Shown piece after piece: positions 26,074 to 34,468 of a DNA stretch of 64,000 nt. This stretch comes from Pseudomonas sp. NFR16 (GTDB lineage: Bacteria; Pseudomonadota; Gammaproteobacteria; Pseudomonadales; Pseudomonadaceae), in the NCBI RefSeq assembly GCF_900108875.1, contig NZ_FNYJ01000001.1, positions 1-64,000 of the forward strand. The letters run 5' to 3'. Every line of letters starts with the position of its first letter. Positions within the stretch are counted from its first letter, which is position 1. Under the pieces are notes generated by a model. That model was not told the origin of the DNA. It saw only the letters and a program-made list of their open reading frames with translations, and made no database searches. Made by a program: the position numbers and the translations under genes.

Positions 26074-26244
26074 TTAGTGTGAAGCCAGCGGAGGAACGGT
26101 CAGCCGTTCCTCATCCATCGCCCGTCTCGGCACGTCCGCATCCAGATAGAACTCGTCCAGCTGCGGAGGCGCAACCTGGGTACCAGAGAGCTCATGGCTC
26201 AACGCGCCTGGGCGAGGAAGGTGTTCATGGGTAAACCCCTGCAT
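26074..26244 (-). CDS. Small hypothetical protein, 56 residues
   Basis: An open frame from ATG 26244 to TAA 26074. It begins MQGFTHEHLPRPGALSHEL and is Pro- and charge-rich with a DEFYLDADVPRR core. It follows the 105-residue gene by 12 bases on the same strand, suggesting a two-gene unit. No family is recognised, there is no membrane segment, and the ribosome site is weak (CCAGG). Part of the frame holds an inverted repeat (GAGGAACGG...CCGTTCCTC) that may be structural. It could be the tail of a decayed gene. Confidence 0.4.
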   Translation of the reverse strand: MQGFTHEHLPRPGALSHELSGTQVAPPQLDEFYLDADVPRRAMDEERLTVPPLASH

Positions 26245-26256
26245 CCTGGCTGCGGA

Positions 26257-26574
26257 TCAATCTTTGATAACTTTAAGCAATTGTTCGCTCGCCTGCGCTG
26301 CCACCGCGCCCGCTTGCATGTCTGCCCAATCTGCAAAGTCTGTATTGGCGGCAACGAAGGCATCCCACTGTTCGTCTGCTACAGATTCGAAGTCTTCGAT
26401 GGTATGCACGTCATAGCCGGCCGACTCGCAGAAGGTGATGAAATCCGGGCTTCGGGAATGCCTGGACATAAAAGCCGGGTTGAGCAAATCCAGCAGCAAG
26501 GAACGTCGGGTCTCTGCAAGTCGCTTGGCGGCCTCCGTCAAGCTTTCATAATGAACGGTGTCTTTGGTTTCCAT
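26257..26574 (-). CDS. Acidic hypothetical protein, 105 residues
   Basis: Starts at ATG 26574 with AGGAG eight bases upstream, a strong ribosome site. The product is acidic and helical: METKDTVHYESLTEAAKRLA, then SRHSRSPDFITFCESAGYDV and DFADWADMQAGAVAAQASEQ. No signal peptide or membrane segment. No known domain is recognised. The size and acidity resemble small type III chaperones, and an effector lies 1.1 kb away, but order and strand do not support a chaperone-effector pair and I do not assign that role. Confidence 0.6.
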   Translation of the reverse strand: METKDTVHYESLTEAAKRLAETRRSLLLDLLNPAFMSRHSRSPDFITFCESAGYDVHTIEDFESVADEQWDAFVAANTDFADWADMQAGAVAAQASEQLLKVIKD

Positions 26575-26844
26575 GATTTACTCCTGCTACAGCCAAAGGA
26601 ATCTTCTGATCTGCAGGGTTGACCTCGCGGTATCTGAGTTGGTTCGAGGGGGGAACCGGGCGCACGATGGCTGGCAGGCGGGAGGGGCTTCGCGGAGCTG
26701 ATGAACGTCTTGAAGGCTCGACGTACGTGCTGCGTGCATTGATCGAGGGAACGACCTCACGCTTTGGCGGGATCAAGATTTCGAAGAAACGGCCGATCAG
26801 TCCAGTGGCGCCTCAGAGGCCAGCTTGGAGAGTGGAGGAAAAAG

Positions 26845-26985
26845 GTGAAAAAGAGTGAGCTGCCGACCAAGACCTGTGCCAGTTGCCAGCTGCCCTTCAC
26901 CTGGCGCAAAAAATGGGCGCGGTGCTGGGACGAGGTCAGGTATTGCTCGGAGCGGTGCCGACGTGCGGGAAAACATCACAGGTAA
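26845..26985 (+). CDS. DUF2256 zinc-finger-like protein
   Basis: A 46-residue protein with four paired cysteines: [20 protein letters not shown] and [11 protein letters not shown]. This is the DUF2256 pattern, probably a small zinc ribbon, widespread in Proteobacteria and often near photolyase-type genes, with unknown function. The start is GTG 26845 with GGAGG about ten bases upstream. It is followed at once by the next gene on the same strand. Confidence 0.8.
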   Translation: MKKSELPTKTCASCQLPFTWRKKWARCWDEVRYCSERCRRAGKHHR

Positions 26986-26992
26986 ATGACGG

Positions 26993-27478
26993 ATGAAAGC
27001 GGAAACAAGCGACGCACCGGAACGCATTACTCGAAAGAACCGCAGGCGCGGGATGCCGAATCTGGTTGCGTTTCTGGCAGTGGCAAGTGTTGTTGTGGTC
27101 AGCGCGTTTCTGTGGGCAAGCCGATCAGAGCCTCATCGCCGCATCACTTCAACGGGGCCCGAAGCCCGAGCAGTTGTGGAGGCGAACAGTGGCGTTGTCA
27201 TAAGGAGCACGCCAGCCACGTTGAGCGCCGAGGCATTCCCCGCAGATCGACAGACCAGCTTCAATGATCAGAACTTTGTCCCGGCTGGCGCCCACAACAT
27301 CGTCACCTTTCATCACAGCCCGGGTGACAGCCCTCGGGTTGAGGCGCCGGCGAAGGTGAAGCTGACAATTGTCCGCCAAACGCCCAGCATGAGAGATCGC
27401 GCTTGCTGGCCTTATCGGCAGGGGAGTATCGAGGCTCGCAACTGTCGATTGTCAGTGGGTCTCAAGCATCGAGACTAG
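26993..27478 (+). CDS. Membrane-anchored hypothetical protein
   Basis: A 161-residue protein with a basic N-terminus (ITRKNRRRGMPN), one membrane helix at about residues 22-42 (NLVAFLAVASVVVVSAFLWA) and a periplasmic tail rich in Pro, Ser and His. Two cysteines near the C-terminus (RACWPYRQGSIEARNCRLSV) could form a disulfide. It begins eight bases after the DUF2256 gene. The frame from 26986 is ignored because it lacks the membrane segment. No family recognised. Confidence 0.55.
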   Translation: MKAETSDAPERITRKNRRRGMPNLVAFLAVASVVVVSAFLWASRSEPHRRITSTGPEARAVVEANSGVVIRSTPATLSAEAFPADRQTSFNDQNFVPAGAHNIVTFHHSPGDSPRVEAPAKVKLTIVRQTPSMRDRACWPYRQGSIEARNCRLSVGLKHRD

Positions 27479-27613
27479 GGCTAAATCAACGCTCGCGCTG
27501 CTTCCTACCTGGCATAAGACTCGTGGCCATCAGTCGACCTTAGAGATGCGACGGGCTGAGCGGGAACGAGTCTTCATTCTGAAACATAACCGTCAAATAC
27601 CGCCTGTGCATCA

Positions 27614-27642
27614 GGAACCGGAACGATGCGGTCGGCCACACA
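27614..27642 (+). promoter_or_regulatory. hrp box (HrpL-dependent promoter)
   Basis: GGAACC, a 16-base spacer, then CCACACA. This matches the HrpL sigma-factor consensus GGAACC-N15/16-CCACNNA at every defined position. It lies 61 bases before the effector start, so the effector should be switched on with the type III secretion system in plant tissue or minimal medium. Confidence 0.93.
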
Positions 27643-27703
27643 CCTCTATGAATACCTTCGCGGGTAACAGCGACGGATCCCTATATCCAGAGAGGACTTC
27701 ATC

Positions 27704-29431
27704 ATGCGCGTGTCTGGCCAGCAAACCCCCGTTTCTTCACACTCCATCGAACTTCCAGAGCGGTCAGGCTCCAGTGCCGTCACCGACCACGCCAGCGTGG
27801 GGCACGGTCATCCCCAATCCGGACAGGTGAGCGCCGCGGCTGTAAGCGAGGCCCGTGAAATGAGGCATCTGCTCACGGGCTATATAAGCCGCCAGTTCGC
27901 GCCTTATCGAGAGCGCCTGGATGCAGAATCGCCCCATCGCGGAGAAATTGATCGCATCATCGAGAGCCGAGTCAACAAACTGATGGAAGCGAACATCTCG
28001 TTCGAAGAGCTTCGAACGGTGATGGACAAAGCGAAGAAGATGGACCGCAACGCCTCGGTTGTATCGGGCACGGTTGGCGGTTTGCCGTTTGCCCTGGCGT
28101 CGACGCTGCAGGCCGCCATTCCCGTCATTACAGGCGTCGGTGCGAATATTCAGAATCCGGTGGCGAAAGCGGCAGCTCAAGGGGCGATCGCGCTCGCCAC
28201 GGCGTCAGTGATGGATCAGGTCGGCGGCGCTTCCATGAAAAAACTCCGAGAAGATGCGTATTACCTGCAAGCGCCCGGGGACAAACTGCATGATTCGTTG
28301 AATGCCGCGCTGGAGACGATCGATACCAAAGCGAACTTGGCCATCAAAAACGGATTGGAGGCGCAGACGTTCACGTTGCGAAATGCGGGCAGGTGGATCG
28401 CAGGTCCGGTGGCCGCCGCTTCAAATCCTGCGGCCGAGCCCATTGTCGATACCGTCCTGGCCATTACCGGAGGACTGGCCGCCGGTGCCGGTACCGGTTA
28501 TGCCGCACACACGCGTCGCACCGAGCAATTCACCAGTGGCCCGGCGCTGCTGTTGGGACGCAGAGATGCCGAGCCCAAAGAGGACCTGAATCAGGAAACC
28601 GAGTGGTTCGACACCTTGCAAGCGTTGCGGGGCGCAAACACCATGACTACGCCTCTCATCAATGCCGGAGGGCGTCTGGCCGATGCGGGCCGCACACTGT
28701 TCACCGATCCGCTCGGGGCGGTGTCGAGAACCGCAAAGGGCACTTTCACCGCGTCCGGTGCAGCGAACGTCAGCACACTGACCGGTGGCTTCGCCGCCCT
28801 GGAAGCCGCCAAAGGCGCTGCGGTAAACGCGTTGAGCGAACACCCTGTCTTGGGGTCGGTTGCAAAACACGCCATCAATACAATAGGAGGCGCCGCAGTT
28901 TTTGGTGCCAATGCTGCAAGCGTCGCTGTCGCGGACAAGCTGGTTGGGGATTTGACGTCGCCAGGTAGAACAACAGCCGAACCCGTGGCGGGCGCGACAC
29001 CGACCGCGTCAGTGCGAGAGGAAACGGAGGGGGCACCAGACGAGGCGTCAGGCCGTCTCGGCAGACGTTCCAGTCAACAATCCCGGCAAGCGGGATCTGA
29101 AGCGAATTCGCTTGCGCGCACCAGCCTCACCGGCAATCGGATCATGAATGCCGAGAACACGGCGCCCAACTCCCTGAAGTCTTCAGCAGGCAGTGTCCGG
29201 GCGAGCCTTGACGGCGGGCAAGCCCAGCCAACGATCAACGACGGCCCCTCAAGCCAGGCCGAGCGGCCGGGCTCGCCGTCTTCGAGGAACTCCGCCGAGC
29301 GCCCGGTTCGACCTTCAGTGCAGACAGAAAACCTCTCGGACGACGATGCATCCAGCTATTACACCGCCACAGAGGACGCAGCCGATGACAACGAATCCGT
29401 CTACTTCACTCCGCCACAAAGCCCGGTTTGA
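27704..29431 (+). CDS. hopAA1: Type III effector, HopAA1 family
   Basis: A 575-residue effector. The N-terminus is rich in Ser, Gln and Pro with no acidic residue in the first 12 (MRVSGQQTPVSS), a type III export feature. Segments match HopAA1 as I recall it: GGLPFALASTLQAAIPVI, ASVMDQVGG, YYLQAPGDKLHDSLNAALE, LEAQTFTLRNAGRW and GPALLLGRRDAEPKEDLNQE. HopAA1 is about 485 residues; here a disordered Ser/Arg/Gly-rich tail of about 140 residues ends in an acidic patch with YYTATED and VYFTPPQSPV. The ATG has AGAGGAC upstream. An hrp box precedes it. HopAA1 acts inside the plant cell and promotes virulence; the gene is outside the usual conserved effector locus here. Confidence 0.88.
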   Translation: MRVSGQQTPVSSHSIELPERSGSSAVTDHASVGHGHPQSGQVSAAAVSEAREMRHLLTGYISRQFAPYRERLDAESPHRGEIDRIIESRVNKLMEANISFEELRTVMDKAKKMDRNASVVSGTVGGLPFALASTLQAAIPVITGVGANIQNPVAKAAAQGAIALATASVMDQVGGASMKKLREDAYYLQAPGDKLHDSLNAALETIDTKANLAIKNGLEAQTFTLRNAGRWIAGPVAAASNPAAEPIVDTVLAITGGLAAGAGTGYAAHTRRTEQFTSGPALLLGRRDAEPKEDLNQETEWFDTLQALRGANTMTTPLINAGGRLADAGRTLFTDPLGAVSRTAKGTFTASGAANVSTLTGGFAALEAAKGAAVNALSEHPVLGSVAKHAINTIGGAAVFGANAASVAVADKLVGDLTSPGRTTAEPVAGATPTASVREETEGAPDEASGRLGRRSSQQSRQAGSEANSLARTSLTGNRIMNAENTAPNSLKSSAGSVRASLDGGQAQPTINDGPSSQAERPGSPSSRNSAERPVRPSVQTENLSDDDASSYYTATEDAADDNESVYFTPPQSPV

Positions 29432-29660
29432 ACAGGCTGGATGATGGGTTCGACACCGTGGCCGCAGTCGTCCGGGACAGTACTGCGACCATGGCGTCTT
29501 GGCCCGACTCAACGGGGTCGGATTGAAAACGCCTGATCTCCACAACGCTGCACTCAGCATCTTGCGCGACAACCGAAGAAAGCACATGCACCGCTGCGAA
29601 GCGGCCATCAGTGGTTGCCGGTCCTGTTGCGGGGCGCCGCGCACATCAGGGCCGTGCGCG

Positions 29661-29798
29661 TCAGAGTTGGGCCGCTGAATGAAGCAGCAGGTCCTCACAA
29701 CCATAACCGGCCCCGAGCTGCATGCCGACCGGCAAACCAATTTTCGAATCCTGGGCCAGCGGCATTGTTACGCCGAGAGGGTCGGGCGCGAAGGTCGG
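29661..29798 (-). pseudogene. Amidase-signature enzyme remnant
   Basis: The minus strand encodes PTFAPDPLGVTMPLAQ, then IGLPVGMQLGAGYGCEDLLL and HSAAQL before a stop, which is the very C-terminus of an amidase-signature-family enzyme. A TGA interrupts the frame just upstream, and a related stretch continues in another frame towards about 29900 (ETRLAVLIATMHGKEAVLGP). The catalytic Ser-Ser-Lys part is missing. The remainder of 29432-30362 shows no intact gene and appears to be decayed sequence behind the effector. Confidence 0.7.
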
Positions 29799-30362
29799 TC
29801 ACCAGATGGACCAAGGACCGCTTCTTTCCCGTGCATGGTCGCGATCAGAACAGCGAGACGGGTTTCGCTACCGGCAACCTTTTGCACCAGAACAGCGGGG
29901 GATTGAGCAGGATCGAGAGCGCTTGATGCCGACGCGCTCAGAAAGGCAGATGTCATGACTGAGTCCATCTGGCCAGGGGTTCGCGGTAAGGAACCCAGGC
30001 GCCGGGGATATTCCGGCGCAGATGACATTTGAGTCACGCTGGCATGCCGGGCCGGAATGCAACTTTCATATCGACACTCGTAAACACTCGACGCAGAACG
30101 CATCTGAACCCAAGGTCGCCGTTCGTGAAAGGCTCCATCAGATCCCGACGCGGACCGTCGCGAGGGGCGACCCTGGGCGATAGCTTTCTCCATCTCGCAG
30201 TCTTTTACACCCCAACCAAATCCGACTGCTTTCCCAAAATCGGGTACCCGGGCTCAGCAGTTTATTTCACGAACGCCTTCCGCACTCATGGCCAGACTTG
30301 GTCGTCACTCGTCTGTCGAGCTCGTGGTCAGGTGCGCCTGGATCATCGCGAAAATTAAAAGA

Positions 30363-30376
30363 CTAACAAATGTTAG
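30363..30376. promoter_or_regulatory. Operator 1, GST/TetR module
   Basis: CTAACA-AA-TGTTAG, a perfect inverted repeat 8 bases upstream of the -35 element of the GST promoter. It shares the CTAAC/GTTAG core with operators at 30419-30436 and 31323-31340. Confidence 0.75.
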
Positions 30377-30383
30377 GTAGGTG

Positions 30384-30412
30384 TTGACATGCCCAAAAGC
30401 GAGAGATAAATT
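30384..30412 (+). promoter_or_regulatory. Sigma-70 promoter of the GST gene
   Basis: TTGACA (30384-30389), a 17-base spacer and TAAATT (30407-30412). The -35 box is perfect; the -10 box is acceptable. It lies between two copies of the same operator, so a bound repressor would cover both sides of RNA polymerase. Confidence 0.75.
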
Positions 30413-30418
30413 AGCCAC

Positions 30419-30436
30419 ACCTAACGAACGTTAGGT
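30419..30436. promoter_or_regulatory. Operator 2, GST/TetR module
   Basis: ACCTAACG-AA-CGTTAGGT, a perfect 18-base inverted repeat just downstream of the -10 box and spanning the expected transcription start. Repression here would block initiation. Confidence 0.78.
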
Positions 30437-30466
30437 AGAAAATTCCTCTTCCTTCTGGAGCTGACC

Positions 30467-31168
30467 ATGACCGCTAAACTGCAACTCTTCACATCGCCAT
30501 CCGCTTTTCCCAACCCTCAACGCCTGCGTCTGTTCATGCACGAAAAGGGAATAGCGGACCAGTTCGAAGAAACGATTTATGACATGGCCCCCGGGGGCGA
30601 GCAGCGCGGGTGGCGTCACCTCAATATGAATCCTTGGGGTGAAACGCCCACGCTGAAACTCGCAGACGGCAGCTTCATTTCCGAAACGGCCGCTATCGTT
30701 CGCTATCTCGACCAGTCCTATCCAGGTCGCAAGATCATGGGCGAGACCGCGTTGGAGCAAGGGCTCGATAACATGTGGGATAACCGGGTGTGGGTGCATA
30801 TCCTGTACCGGATCGTGACGGCGTTTCACGTGTTGCACACCGGATTGGGCTTCAAGCTTGAACTGACGAAGAATGAGGCGTGGGGCGAGCACTGTCGCAA
30901 GGAAGCCTTGGCCCATGCAGCGTTGGTCAATCGTCACCTGTCCGATGGCCGTGAATGGTTGCTGGGCGGCGACGCTCCAACCTTTGCTGACATCACGCTG
31001 GCAACCGCGATTGCCTTCTCCAAGTTCCCGGTCAACGCCACCCCACTGGATGAGCGCTTCGAGTTCCTCGATGCCTACTGGCAGCGCTGGCAGAAACGCC
31101 CGAGCTTCCAGGCTGCCTATGCTGATCGGAGCAGCGGAATTCCGGAACTGGATTCGCCGTCTGAGTGA
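30467..31168 (+). CDS. Glutathione S-transferase family protein
   Basis: A 233-residue cytoplasmic GST. The thioredoxin-like N-terminal domain has LQLFTSPSAFPNPQRLRLFM, a MNPWGETPTLKLADGSFISE segment containing the conserved cis-Pro, and SETAAIVRYLDQSYPG (glutathione gamma-glutamyl contact). The all-helical C-terminal domain has GGDAPTFADITLATAIAFSK, the N-capping box. The first active-site residue is probably the Ser/Asn near SAFPNPQR. It would conjugate or reduce electrophiles with glutathione. Transcription is from a promoter enclosed by two operators, presumably controlled by the downstream TetR. Confidence 0.92.
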   Translation: MTAKLQLFTSPSAFPNPQRLRLFMHEKGIADQFEETIYDMAPGGEQRGWRHLNMNPWGETPTLKLADGSFISETAAIVRYLDQSYPGRKIMGETALEQGLDNMWDNRVWVHILYRIVTAFHVLHTGLGFKLELTKNEAWGEHCRKEALAHAALVNRHLSDGREWLLGGDAPTFADITLATAIAFSKFPVNATPLDERFEFLDAYWQRWQKRPSFQAAYADRSSGIPELDSPSE

Positions 31169-31322
31169 CCTCGTGCTGCATGAGTAGAGTCGTCGGGACC
31201 GCAATGCATGGCGCTCCCGACGGAGCTATTTCTGACTCGGTGTTCGAGGGGGACGGGATGTGTGACGACGTGCCTCATCGGCATGAGTTGAACGGGTGTG
31301 GTGACGGATGTACAACAGCACT

Positions 31323-31340
31323 ACCTAACAAAAGGTAGGT
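31323..31340. promoter_or_regulatory. Operator 3, upstream of TetR
   Basis: ACCTAAC-AAAA-GGTAGGT, a slightly imperfect copy of the operators before the GST gene (one mismatched pair), placed right before the TetR gene. It indicates autoregulation by the same repressor. Confidence 0.72.
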
Positions 31341-31395
31341 TTTTTGATTTAGCATGGCGAACTTCCGAAAAACCACCAAGGACAAAGGCAAAGCA

Positions 31396-31959
31396 ATGAC
31401 GATCAACGCCCGGGAAGCCATTCTGCTGGCGGCGCGAAATATCGCCCAGTCCCAAGGCTACAACGGCCTGAATTTCCGTGATCTCGCCACTGAGGTGGGA
31501 ATCAAGCCCGCGAGTATTTACTACCACTTCCCAAGCAAGGCTGATCTGGGTGTGGCGGTCGCCAGGCGTTACTGGGAAGACGGCGCTGCGGCGCTCGAAG
31601 TGATCTCACTGGAAACGCCAGATGCGCTCGACGCACTGCGTCGTTTTCCCGAGATTTTTCGTCGTTCACTGGAGGCTGACAACCGGCTCTGTCTGGGCAG
31701 CTTTGTGGGCGCGGAAACCGACAATTTGCCGCCAGAGATGACGCAGGAAATTCAGGCTTTCGCGGAGGTGAACGTGGCTTGGCTGAGCAGGCTTCTCATA
31801 GCCGCCAACCTATGCAAGCCAGAAGACAGCGAGAAGCGCGCCCGTGCGATTTTCTCGGCCGTGGCGGGTGCTCAGCTGATCGCCAGAAGCCGATCGGACA
31901 TCTCGCTATTTGACACGCTGATTGATACCTATCGTGCATACGGACCCTTGCCAGCGTAG
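31396..31959 (+). CDS. TetR/AcrR-family repressor of the GST module
   Basis: A 187-residue TetR protein: ILLAARNIAQSQGYNGLNFR, DLATEVGIKPASIYYHFPSK and ADLGVAVARRYWED form the DNA-binding domain. The ligand domain carries DNRLCLGSFVGAETDNLPPE, typical of a subgroup sensing small reactive molecules, perhaps through its Cys. ATG 31396 is favoured over 31354 because AAAGG lies seven bases before it, and 31354 is only 13 bases from operator 3. Shared operator sequence upstream of both genes links it to the GST. Confidence 0.88.
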   Translation: MTINAREAILLAARNIAQSQGYNGLNFRDLATEVGIKPASIYYHFPSKADLGVAVARRYWEDGAAALEVISLETPDALDALRRFPEIFRRSLEADNRLCLGSFVGAETDNLPPEMTQEIQAFAEVNVAWLSRLLIAANLCKPEDSEKRARAIFSAVAGAQLIARSRSDISLFDTLIDTYRAYGPLPA

Positions 31960-32114
31960 GGGAGGGGACCGACCCGGAGTGTGTCAGGGCCCGAATCAAG
32001 CCATCGTCGCCGTCCTGAAAGGGGCGTCACGGAATTCATTTGATCAAGTTGATAAAACCGGATCTCATCAACGGTTCTACGATCCGTCGACGACCCGTCG
32101 CACCTGAGGGACCC

Positions 32115-32924
32115 ATGACCAAGAGACCATCGTTAGAAGCACGGCGTGAATTCGGAAAATTCCTCTCTGCGGGACGAGCCCGTCTGGATCCCAAGGATTT
32201 CGGTCTGCCAGAGGGGCCTCGTCGCACCCCGGGTCTTCGTCGGGAGGAAGTCGCCGTCCTGGCGGGTGTGAGCGTCAGCTGGTACACCTGGCTGGAGCAA
32301 GGTCGGGATATCCAGCCGTCACCTGACGCGCTGAGGCGTATTTCCAAAGTTCTCAAGCTCGATCACGTCGAGTCTTCGCATTTGTTTGCGTTGTCTGCAC
32401 TTGAAGCGCCTGCCCCAGCGGCTGGCGGCGGCATCACTCCAGGACTGGAAATGCTTGTGCGCGCGATCAATCCTGTCCCTGCTTATGTGCGCAACTCCCG
32501 ACTCGACATTCTGGTCTGGAACGACGCGATCGCTGATTTGCTCGTCGACTACGGCTCCTTACAGCCTCATGAGCGCAACACCCTGCGTCTGTTGTTTCTG
32601 TACATCCCGTATCGGACGTTGATTCTGGATTGGGAGCAAATGGCCAGGGGAATGATCAGCACCTTTCGCGCCTCCCGGGCACTCGCTCAAGACAAGGCGC
32701 CGTTCGACAGTCTGGTCGAGGAGCTGTCGGCTCAGAGCCCGGAGTTTCGAGAGTGGTGGCAGGAGACGGAAGTCAAAGGCTTCGACGAAGGACGCAAGCG
32801 GTTGCTGCATCCAGTCAGCGGCTATATCGACTTTACTTATGTGGCGCTGACGCCGGAAGGCAGGCCCGATCTTTCGCTCGTGACGTACATCCCTCGCCAC
32901 CATGCCTATGACTCTGACTCATAG
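32115..32924 (+). CDS. XRE-type regulator with MmyB-like ligand domain
   Basis: A 269-residue regulator. Residues about 35-90 form an XRE helix-turn-helix preceded by the characteristic GPRRTPGLRREEVAVLAGVS and WYTWLEQGRDIQPSPDALRR. The C-terminal 160 residues are the MmyB-like PAS-fold domain (PVPAYVRNSRLDILVWNDAI, then NTLRLLFLYIPYRTLILDWE), which binds fatty acids in characterised members. The start at 32115 has GAGGG six bases upstream; the in-frame extension to 32040 is rejected. Regulators of this type often control an adjacent dehydrogenase or reductase, here the aldehyde dehydrogenase and OYE genes that follow on the same strand. Confidence 0.92.
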   Translation: MTKRPSLEARREFGKFLSAGRARLDPKDFGLPEGPRRTPGLRREEVAVLAGVSVSWYTWLEQGRDIQPSPDALRRISKVLKLDHVESSHLFALSALEAPAPAAGGGITPGLEMLVRAINPVPAYVRNSRLDILVWNDAIADLLVDYGSLQPHERNTLRLLFLYIPYRTLILDWEQMARGMISTFRASRALAQDKAPFDSLVEELSAQSPEFREWWQETEVKGFDEGRKRLLHPVSGYIDFTYVALTPEGRPDLSLVTYIPRHHAYDSDS

Positions 32925-33020
32925 GATAACAAGACGCCTTATTGGCCTTCGCGAACACCCCCAAAGTAGCGTCCATCGCAGCGCAAACCGCGTTGCAGCG
33001 ACACTTTAAAGGTGATCCCG

Positions 33021-34430
33021 ATGACCGCAATGAACCCCGCTTCGACTGCACCCGCCTTTGCGACTTCACGTAATCCGGCAACGGGTGAACTGATCGCGAC
33101 GTACCCCTTCCAGACGCCGAGTGAGGTAGAACAGCTGCTGGATACCAACGCGGCCGCCTTCCGCCTGTGGCGTGCCACCCCGATGCGCGAGCGAGTAACA
33201 GCCTATCGTCGTCTGTCCGCGACGCTGCGAGACCGTTCGGATGTGTTTGCAGCCTTGATCACCGCCGAAATGGGCAAGACTCTGGCGTCGGCTCGGGCGG
33301 AGGTGGAAAAGTGTGCCGCGACTATCGAATGGATTGCCGACAATGGTCCCGCGATCCTGGCTGATGAGCCCGTTGACGTCGAGGGCGATGATCAGGTTCA
33401 CGTCTCGTTCCTGCCGATCGGCACCATCCTGGCCGTGATGCCCTGGAACTTCCCTCTGTGGCAGGTGATTCGTGCTTCGGGTCCGATCATGCTTTCAGGC
33501 AACGGTTTCCTGCTCAAGCATGCCCCTAACGTGATGGGCTCTGCGTACGCACTGCAAGAGGCATACGAGGCCGCCGGTTTCCCTAAAGGACTGTTCGCTA
33601 ATCTCATCGCGGACAACGACACAGTGGCTCGCACGATCGAGGATCCGCGTATCGCAGCCGTCACTCTCACCGGCAGCATGCGTGCAGGGTCGGCAGTCGC
33701 GGCCACTGCCGGCAAGGCGCTCAAGAAAAGTCTCCTCGAACTGGGCGGCTCCGACGCCTTCGTCGTCCTGGCAGACGCCAATGTCGATCTGGCCGTCAAA
33801 GCCGCCGTTGAAGCCCGCTTTCAGAATGCCGGGCAAGTTTGCCTGGCGGCCAAGCGCTTCATCATCGAACAGCCGATCGCAGAGGAGTTCACTCGTAAAT
33901 TCGTGGCGGCGGTCCGGCAATTGAAGGTCGGAAACCCACTGGACAGTGAGAATAACGTCGGGCCAATGGCGCGCGGCGATCTGCGGGACGAGCTCGATGG
34001 TCAGGTTCAGCGCACCATCGCCGCCGGTGCCACCTTGCTGCTGGGAGGCAAAAAAATGGAAGGCCCTGGCAACTTCTACGAACCCACGGTCTTGGCCAAC
34101 GTTCTGCCGGGAATGGCCGCATTCGACGAGGAAACCTTTGGACCGGTCGCCGCAATCACCGTTGCTGAAAATGCCGAACATGCCATCGCGCTGACCAATA
34201 CCAGTGATTACGGGTTGGGCGGCAGCCTGTGGACACAAGACCAGGCCCGCGCCCAGCGCATCGCTCGCCGACTGGAAACGGGTGGGGTTTTCATCAACGG
34301 CTTCCCTGCCACGAATGCACGCATTCCGGTGGGCGGAGTGAAGAAAAGTGGCTACGGCAGAGAGCTCTCGCATTTCGGACTGCGCGAGTTCACCAACGCG
34401 CAAGCCGTCTGGGCCAAAACCGTCGACTGA
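33021..34430 (+). CDS. NAD(P)-dependent succinate-semialdehyde-type dehydrogenase
   Basis: A 469-residue aldehyde dehydrogenase. Landmarks: NPATGELIATYPFQTPSEVE at the N-terminus, AVMPWNFPLWQVIRASGPIM, the cofactor loop LTGSMRAGSAVAATAGKALK, the general-base Glu in LLELGGSDAF and the nucleophile Cys in NAGQVCLAAKRF. The C-terminal VGGVKKSGYGRELSHFGLRE is usual for the succinate-semialdehyde/Sad branch. It would oxidise a short aldehyde to its acid in the cytoplasm. ATG 33021 has AAAGG upstream. It is followed 38 bases later by an OYE-family gene, forming a likely operon. Confidence 0.93.
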   Translation: MTAMNPASTAPAFATSRNPATGELIATYPFQTPSEVEQLLDTNAAAFRLWRATPMRERVTAYRRLSATLRDRSDVFAALITAEMGKTLASARAEVEKCAATIEWIADNGPAILADEPVDVEGDDQVHVSFLPIGTILAVMPWNFPLWQVIRASGPIMLSGNGFLLKHAPNVMGSAYALQEAYEAAGFPKGLFANLIADNDTVARTIEDPRIAAVTLTGSMRAGSAVAATAGKALKKSLLELGGSDAFVVLADANVDLAVKAAVEARFQNAGQVCLAAKRFIIEQPIAEEFTRKFVAAVRQLKVGNPLDSENNVGPMARGDLRDELDGQVQRTIAAGATLLLGGKKMEGPGNFYEPTVLANVLPGMAAFDEETFGPVAAITVAENAEHAIALTNTSDYGLGGSLWTQDQARAQRIARRLETGGVFINGFPATNARIPVGGVKKSGYGRELSHFGLREFTNAQAVWAKTVD

Positions 34431-34468
34431 GCGGCCTGTCAACTTCCTCATTCTGCAGAGAGAATTTC

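Noticed and set aside
26575..26660. A possible hrp box upstream of the 105-residue gene
   Set aside because: A GAACC-like string occurs but no GGAACC with a correctly spaced CCAC could be found.
29768..30193. A 141-codon minus-strand frame behind the effector
   Set aside because: Only part of it resembles an amidase and it is out of frame with the better-matching C-terminal fragment; treated as decayed sequence.
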